The notes under the pieces were generated by a model. That model made no database searches. It was not told where the DNA came from and saw only the letters and a program-made list of their open reading frames with translations. From Hymenobacter ginkgonis (lineage in GTDB: Bacteria; Bacteroidota; Bacteroidia; Cytophagales; Hymenobacteraceae), in the NCBI RefSeq assembly GCF_009755225.1, contig NZ_WQKZ01000002.1, positions 744,001-808,000 of the forward strand: a stretch of DNA of 64,000 nucleotides. Reading direction: 5' to 3'. Every line of letters begins with the position of its first letter. The stretch's first letter is position 1. Shown piece after piece: positions 59,219 to 64,000 of the stretch. A program made the translations under genes and the position numbers.

Positions 59219-60871
59219 TTGAACAGACGCGACTTTGTAGGCCTCACCGGCCTGGCCACGGGGGCTTTGCTCCTGCCCCATTTTCCCGGTTTTGGCGGTA
59301 GCCTCGTAGACCCCGCCCGTTTGCTGGAGCCCGGCCTAGATGTAGCTGCCAAAAAGCGCCTCGCCGACGTGGCCTTGAACGCGGCCAAATCGGCCGGCGC
59401 CACCTACGCCGACGTACGCATTGGCCGCTACCTCAACCAAAGCATTTTCACCCGCGAAAAGCAGGTTCAGAACATCGCCAGCGGCGAGAGCTTCGGGGCC
59501 GGTGTGCGCGTGATTGCCAACGGTAGCTGGGGCTTCGGCGCCACCAACGACGTGACCGACAAGGGCATCGTCAAAGCTACCCAGCTAGCCGTTGCCATGG
59601 CCAAGGCCAACGCCAAAACCCAGAAAGAGCCCGTGCAGCTAGCCCCGCAAAAGGGCTTCGGCGAGGTGAGCTGGAAGACGCCCATCAAGCAAAACGCCTT
59701 CGAGGTACCCGTGGCCCAAAAGGCGGACTTGCTGCTGGCGGCCAATGCCAAGGCGCTGGAGAACGGGGCGAATTTTGTTAATTCTTCCCTGTTCCAAATC
59801 AATGAGCAGAAATACTTTGCCAGCACCGATGGTTCGTACATCGACCAAGATATTCACCGCATCTGGCCCACTTTTTCGGTCACGGCCATCGACCGCGCCA
59901 GTGGCAAGTTTAAGACGCGCGACGCGCTGAGCTCGCCCATGGGCCTGGGCTACGAGTACCTTACCCCCCAAGCGGCCGACAAGGTAGCCGGCCCCGCCGG
60001 CACCGGCCTTATCGGCTACCGCAACAGCTACGATATCCTCGAAGACGCGGCGTTGGCCGCCCGCCAAGCGAAAGCGAAGCTCAGCGCCAAGTCGGTAGTG
60101 GCGGGCAAGTATGACCTGGTGCTCGACCCTAACCACTTGGGCCTGACCATCCACGAGAGTATCGGCCACCCGCTGGAGCTCGACCGTGTGCTCGGCTACG
60201 AGGCCAACTACGCCGGCACCAGCTTCGCCGATTTGGCCTGGAAGGCGAAGAATATTCCCTATGGCTCGAAGCAGGTAACCATCGTGGCCGACAAGCTGCA
60301 ACCCGGCTCGCTGGGCGCCGTGGGCTACGACGACGAGGGCGTGAAAACAAAAGAGTGGACGCTGATTGACCAAGGCAAGCTCGTCAACTACGAGAAAATC
60401 CGCGACCAGGCCCACATCGTGGGCCAGAAGGAGTCGGATGGCTGCTGCTATGCTGATTCATGGGGTACGGTGCAGTTTCAGCGCATGCCCAACGTGAGCC
60501 TGCACCCCGGCGCCGCCAAGCTGAGCGTGGACGAGCTGATAAGCAAGGTTGACAAAGGCATCTACATTGCCGGGCGTGGGTCGTATTCCATTGATCAGCA
60601 GCGCTATAACTTTCAGTTTGGTGGGCAGGTTTTTTACGCCATCGAGAAAGGTAAAATCACGGAGATGCTCGACGATGTGGCCTACCAAGCCAATACCCAG
60701 GAGTTCTGGAATTCGTGCGTGGCCGTGTGCGACCAGTCGGATTACCGCCTCTTCGGCTCGTTCTTCGACGGCAAGGGCCAGCCTTCGCAGGTATCGGCCG
60801 TGAGCCACGGCTCGGCCACCTCGCGCTTCAACGCGGTCAACGTGATTAACACGGCGCGCAAGATTGGGTAG
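59219..60871 (+). CDS. tldD: TldD-family metallopeptidase, copy 1
   Basis: TldD with TldE forms a heterodimeric zinc protease that degrades unfolded peptides or matures microcins in E. coli. The 550-residue protein has the active HExxxH as HESIGH at 312-317 and LHLGLTIHESIGHPLELD context. I start at TTG 59219 because the paralogue aligns from the same NRRDFVGLTGL and both then have 550 residues; the longer frame to 59177 has no counterpart. The N-terminus NRRDFVGLTGLATGALLLP resembles a twin-arginine signal. No ATG is available near. Copy 2 follows after 275 bases. Confidence 0.93.
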   Translation: MNRRDFVGLTGLATGALLLPHFPGFGGSLVDPARLLEPGLDVAAKKRLADVALNAAKSAGATYADVRIGRYLNQSIFTREKQVQNIASGESFGAGVRVIANGSWGFGATNDVTDKGIVKATQLAVAMAKANAKTQKEPVQLAPQKGFGEVSWKTPIKQNAFEVPVAQKADLLLAANAKALENGANFVNSSLFQINEQKYFASTDGSYIDQDIHRIWPTFSVTAIDRASGKFKTRDALSSPMGLGYEYLTPQAADKVAGPAGTGLIGYRNSYDILEDAALAARQAKAKLSAKSVVAGKYDLVLDPNHLGLTIHESIGHPLELDRVLGYEANYAGTSFADLAWKAKNIPYGSKQVTIVADKLQPGSLGAVGYDDEGVKTKEWTLIDQGKLVNYEKIRDQAHIVGQKESDGCCYADSWGTVQFQRMPNVSLHPGAAKLSVDELISKVDKGIYIAGRGSYSIDQQRYNFQFGGQVFYAIEKGKITEMLDDVAYQANTQEFWNSCVAVCDQSDYRLFGSFFDGKGQPSQVSAVSHGSATSRFNAVNVINTARKIG

Positions 60872-61146
60872 GGCTGTTCTCTCCCCACTCAGTGGCCAGT
60901 CAGTAGGGAGTAGGCGATAAGAAAGCAAATGCCTTGCCCCCTCCGAAAAATAGGGGGTAGGAAGGAAAAAAAGTATTTCAGCTGGTGATAGCCCCTTCGG
61001 AAGTACGTCATTTTTCTTTCTTTACCCTAGTAGGAGGGGGATAGGCCATGCAACTCTTTCAGATGGGTCTAGTCTTTTTTCCTGAAAAACTTGCCATCTT
61101 GCCACTTCAAGCTCCTCCTATTTATTAACTCTTACCCCTTCTCCTT

Positions 61147-62799
61147 TTGAACAGACGCGACTTTGTAGGACTTACCGGCCTGGGGGCTGGGGCCCTGCTG
61201 CTGCCTAGCTTTCCTAGTTTGGGCGGCATCCTCGTAGACCCCGCCCGTTTGCTGGAGCCCGGCCTGGATGTAGCCGCCAAAAAGCGCTTTGCCGACGTGG
61301 CCCTGAACGCGGCCAAATCGGCCGGCGCCACCTACGCCGACGTGCGCATTGGCCGCTACCTCAACCAGGGCATTTTCACCCGCGAAAAGCAGGTCCAGAA
61401 CATCGCCAGCACCGAGAGCTTCGGGGTGGGCGTGCGCGTGATTGCGAGCGGTACCTGGGGCTTTGCAGCTACCAACGACGTGTCGGATAAAGGCATTGCC
61501 AAGGCAGCCCAGCAGGCCGTGGCCATCGCCAAAGCCAACGCGAAGGTGCAAAAAGAGCCCGTGCAACTGGCCGCACAAAAAGGCTACGGCGAGGTAAGCT
61601 GGAAGGCACCTATTCAGCAGAATGCGTTTGAGGTGCCCATTGCGCAAAAAGTCGAGATTTTGCTGGCCGCTAACGCCGCCGCCACCGACAACGGCGCGTC
61701 GTTCGTCAACTCGGCGCTGTTTCAAGTAAATGAGCAGAAGTATTTTGCCAGCACCGACGGCTCCTACATCGACCAGGATATTCACCGCATTTGGCCCACT
61801 TTTTCCGTTACGGCCATCGACCGGGCTAGCGGCAAGTTCCGCTCGCGCCAGGCGCTGAGCGTGCCCATGGGCATGGGTTACGAGTACCTTACCCCCAAAG
61901 CGACCGATAAGGTAGCCGGCCCGGCGGGCTCGGATGTGATTGGCTACAAAAACAGCTACGACATCTTGGAGGATGCCGCCCGCGCCGCTAAGCAGGTAAA
62001 GCTCAAGCTAAATGCTAAGTCTGTGACGCCCGGCAAGTACGACCTGGTGCTCGACCCGCACCACTTGGGCCTGACCATCCACGAGAGCGTGGGCCACCCG
62101 TTGGAGCTCGACCGCGTGCTGGGCTACGAGGCCAATTTTGCTGGCACCAGCTTCGCCACGATGGAGTGGAAAGCCAAGGGCATTCCCTACGGTTCAAAAG
62201 CCGTGACCATTGTGGCCGATAAGCTGCAACCCAATTCGATGGGCGCCGTGGGCTACGACGACGAGGGCGTGAAAACCAAGGAGTGGACGCTCATCGACCA
62301 GGGCAAGCTCGTCAACTACGAGAAAATCCGCGACCAGGCCCACATCGTGGGCCAGAAGGAGTCGGACGGCTGCTGCTACTCGCAGTCGTGGCAGGATGTG
62401 CAGTTCCAGCGCATGCCCAACGTGAGCCTGCGCCCCAGCGCCACTAAAATGAGCGTGGACGAGCTGGTGAGCAAGGTTGACAAAGGCATCTACATTGCCG
62501 GCAATGGCTCTTTCTCCATTGACCAGCAGCGTTATAACTCGCAGTTTGGCGGGCAGGTATTCTACGCCATCGAGAAAGGTAAAATCACGGAGATGCTCGA
62601 AGACGTGGCCTACCAGACCAACACGCTGGAGTTTTGGGGCTCGTGCGCTGGTAGCTGCGATGCGTCGGACTACCGCTTCGCCGGCTTCTTCAACGACGGC
62701 AAAGGTCAGCCTTCGCAAAGCTCAGCCGTGAGCCACGGCTCGGCCACCTCGCGCTTCAACGGCGTGAACGTGATTAACACGGCGCGTAAAATCGGTTAA
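61147..62799 (+). CDS. tldD: TldD-family metallopeptidase, copy 2
   Basis: A 550-residue paralogue of the preceding protein, closely similar along its whole length by eye. It has HESVGH at 312-317 and the same N-terminal NRRDFVGLTGLGAGALLLP with TTG start (61147), resembling a twin-arginine signal. Differences concentrate in the region about 160-190 and at the C-terminal SCAGSCDASD block. The tandem pair plus the tldE gene 23 bases downstream suggests that copy 2 and TldE are co-expressed; whether copy 1 also partners TldE is unknown. Confidence 0.94.
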   Translation: MNRRDFVGLTGLGAGALLLPSFPSLGGILVDPARLLEPGLDVAAKKRFADVALNAAKSAGATYADVRIGRYLNQGIFTREKQVQNIASTESFGVGVRVIASGTWGFAATNDVSDKGIAKAAQQAVAIAKANAKVQKEPVQLAAQKGYGEVSWKAPIQQNAFEVPIAQKVEILLAANAAATDNGASFVNSALFQVNEQKYFASTDGSYIDQDIHRIWPTFSVTAIDRASGKFRSRQALSVPMGMGYEYLTPKATDKVAGPAGSDVIGYKNSYDILEDAARAAKQVKLKLNAKSVTPGKYDLVLDPHHLGLTIHESVGHPLELDRVLGYEANFAGTSFATMEWKAKGIPYGSKAVTIVADKLQPNSMGAVGYDDEGVKTKEWTLIDQGKLVNYEKIRDQAHIVGQKESDGCCYSQSWQDVQFQRMPNVSLRPSATKMSVDELVSKVDKGIYIAGNGSFSIDQQRYNSQFGGQVFYAIEKGKITEMLEDVAYQTNTLEFWGSCAGSCDASDYRFAGFFNDGKGQPSQSSAVSHGSATSRFNGVNVINTARKIG

Positions 62800-62822
62800 T
62801 TCTTAGCAATCAAGCAAGTATA

Positions 62823-64000
62823 ATGGCAATTCTTTCTCAAACCGAGGCGCAGGATATTCTAAAAAAAGTCCTCAGCTACAGCACCGCCGACGAGTGTGAG
62901 GCCGACCTGACCGGCAGCCTGGAAGGCAACGTGCGCTCGGCGCGCAACTCCATCAGCACGGCCGGCGCGGTCGATAACGTGTCGCTGGCCGTGACGTCGT
63001 ACTTCGGTAAAAAGCAGGGGGTAGCTACCTGCAACCAGTTCGACGAAGCTACCCTGCGCCGCTGCGTGCAGCGCGCCGAAGAAATCGCGCGCCTCGCCCC
63101 CGACAGCCCCGAGCACATGCCGCTGCTCGGCCCGCAAACCTACCTGGCCTCGCCGCAGTCGTACGCGGCCAGCACGGCGGCCATCACCCCCGACTACCGC
63201 GCCCAGCAAATGGCGGCCAGCATGCAGTACTGCGACAGCAAAAAACTGTCGTCGGCGGGCTTCCTAAACGACCAGACCGGCTTCCGGGCCAAGCGCAATT
63301 CGAAGGGCCTCGAAGCCTATCAGCGCACCACCAACCTCGATTTCAGCATTACGGTGCGTACGCCCGACGGCAAAGGCTCGGGTTACGCGGCCACCGATTT
63401 CACCGATATCAAGAGCTTCGACGCGGCGCGCCTCACGGCCGTAGCGGCCGGCAAGGCCTCGTCGTCGCTGGGCGCAAAGGCCATCGAGCCGGGCAAGTAC
63501 ACCGTTATTCTGGAGCCCAACGCGCTGGTTTCGGGCTCCGATGCCTCGCTGCTGGGTGCGCTCATGCGCTCGTTTGACGCCCGCGCGGCCGACGAAGGCC
63601 GCAGCTTTTTGAGCAAGAAGGGCGGCGGCAACCGCAAGGGCGAAAAGCTGTTTGATGAGCGCGTGACGATTTACTCGGACCCCACCAACGCTGAAGTGCC
63701 CGACATTACGTTTGCCGGCGACGGCCGCCCGCAGCAGCGCACCACCTGGATTGAGAAGGGGGTAGTAAAAAACCTGTATTCTACCCGCTTCTGGGCGCAG
63801 AAAAACGGCATCCCCGACCTGCCCAACCCCGGCGGCTTCATCATGGAAGGCGGCACCCAAAGCACCGCCGACCTCATCAAGGGCACGGCCAAAGGTATTT
63901 TGGTGACGCGCCTGTGGTACATCCGCCCCGTTGACCCGCAAACGCTGCTCTACACTGGCCTCACGCGCGACGGAACGTTCTACATCGAAAACGGTGCTAT
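62823..64000 (+). CDS. pmbA: TldE/PmbA-family protein, 3' end beyond window
   Basis: ATG 62823 opens a frame that stays open to the window end (392 codons visible). It begins MAILSQTEAQDILKKVLSYS and has the TldE pattern GKYTVILEPNALVSG, LMRSFDARAADEGRSFLS, then LFDERVTIYSDPTN and the GGFIMEGGTQSTADL region. It lacks HExxxH, as expected for TldE, the non-catalytic partner of TldD. Unlike the TldD copies it has no twin-arginine-like N-terminus. It lies 23 bases after TldD copy 2. Confidence 0.93.
   Translation, partial: MAILSQTEAQDILKKVLSYSTADECEADLTGSLEGNVRSARNSISTAGAVDNVSLAVTSYFGKKQGVATCNQFDEATLRRCVQRAEEIARLAPDSPEHMPLLGPQTYLASPQSYAASTAAITPDYRAQQMAASMQYCDSKKLSSAGFLNDQTGFRAKRNSKGLEAYQRTTNLDFSITVRTPDGKGSGYAATDFTDIKSFDAARLTAVAAGKASSSLGAKAIEPGKYTVILEPNALVSGSDASLLGALMRSFDARAADEGRSFLSKKGGGNRKGEKLFDERVTIYSDPTNAEVPDITFAGDGRPQQRTTWIEKGVVKNLYSTRFWAQKNGIPDLPNPGGFIMEGGTQSTADLIKGTAKGILVTRLWYIRPVDPQTLLYTGLTRDGTFYIENGA

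Noticed and set aside
61000..61146. Recombination or insertion scar between the two tldD copies
   Set aside because: The spacer contains only AT-rich leader-like DNA and a GGGGGTAGG motif; no target-site repeats or transposase remains are visible.
63264..63941. 225-codon minus-strand ORF at the window end
   Set aside because: It is antisense to the tldE gene, which continues off the window and has clear family motifs.
1..64000. CRISPR array, insertion sequences or prophage genes
   Set aside because: No regularly spaced direct repeats, transposase, integrase or phage structural motifs are visible anywhere in the window.

Overview
The window looks like chromosomal DNA of a GC-rich, gliding-lineage Bacteroidota, most likely a Hymenobacter or close relative (Cytophagales). 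The evidence is the type IX secretion/gliding genes gldL-gldM-gldN and sprE (porW), a SusC/SusD pair, an F-type ATP synthase cluster that ends at atpG without atpD/atpC, Bacteroidota-type TAnnTTTG promoter boxes just upstream of several start codons, and a very frequent GGGGGTAGGG/CCCTACCCCC motif inside and between genes. I see no insertion sequence, prophage, CRISPR array or rRNA. Most of it reads as core genome with a few accessory islands.

Layout. 1-3.6 kb: T9SS motor and ring genes gldLMN. 3.7-11.3 kb (minus strand): uvrC, a class A penicillin-binding protein and the T9SS lipoprotein SprE/PorW. 11.4-16.2 kb: an AtpZ/AtpI-like membrane protein, a pirin / ring-cleaving dioxygenase / hydrolase set resembling the MhqO-MhqD quinone-detoxification pair, then a GH3 C-terminal-domain/beta-lactamase-fold fusion whose start codon sits at the tip of a long hairpin. 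16.5-21.8 kb: SusC, SusD and a small lipoprotein. 21.9-27.8 kb: AtpI-like protein and atpBEFHAG. 27.9-32.7 kb: two kinase/response-regulator pairs (the first kinase gene carries a +1 frameshift) with a small VbhA-antitoxin-like ORF between them.

33-39 kb: truA, then two convergent ABC exporter half-genes whose complementary degenerate ATP-site residues suggest one MdlA/MdlB-type heterodimer; between them lie a TEX264-like GyrI-domain membrane protein, two proline tRNAs and a mini-protein that is little more than a T9SS sorting-domain-like fold. 39.4-45.4 kb: leucine dehydrogenase, nusB, ytxH-like gene, NAD-isocitrate dehydrogenase, DUF1573 lipoprotein, yajC, a short YbbR-like gene and coaE. 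45.4-50.2 kb: GNAT-like protein, a PAS-only sensor followed by a CZB-like protein that has lost all zinc ligands and by a 57-residue membrane protein, tRNA-Val, and a TerB-like protein with a Gly/Leu-rich tail. 50.3-64 kb: ribD, prmC, an Old Yellow Enzyme, an outer-membrane barrel, dipeptidyl peptidase IV, two lipoproteins, a LytTR regulator, two tandem tldD paralogues with twin-arginine-like N-termini and TTG starts, and a tldE gene cut by the window end.

How the parts relate. GldL/GldM (motor), GldN (ring) and SprE/PorW are parts of one secretion machine, and the sorting-domain mini-protein at 36.8 kb could be a client of it. Spacers hold families of imperfect palindromes (cores CTGAGC..GAAGC and CCTTGCGAGC..GAAGCAA) and AT-rich inverted repeats within the atp operon. 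The candidates for something undescribed are the PAS/zinc-less CZB/small membrane protein set, the start-codon hairpin at 14.33-14.40 kb, the GGGGGTAGGG motif, and the sorting-domain-only protein.
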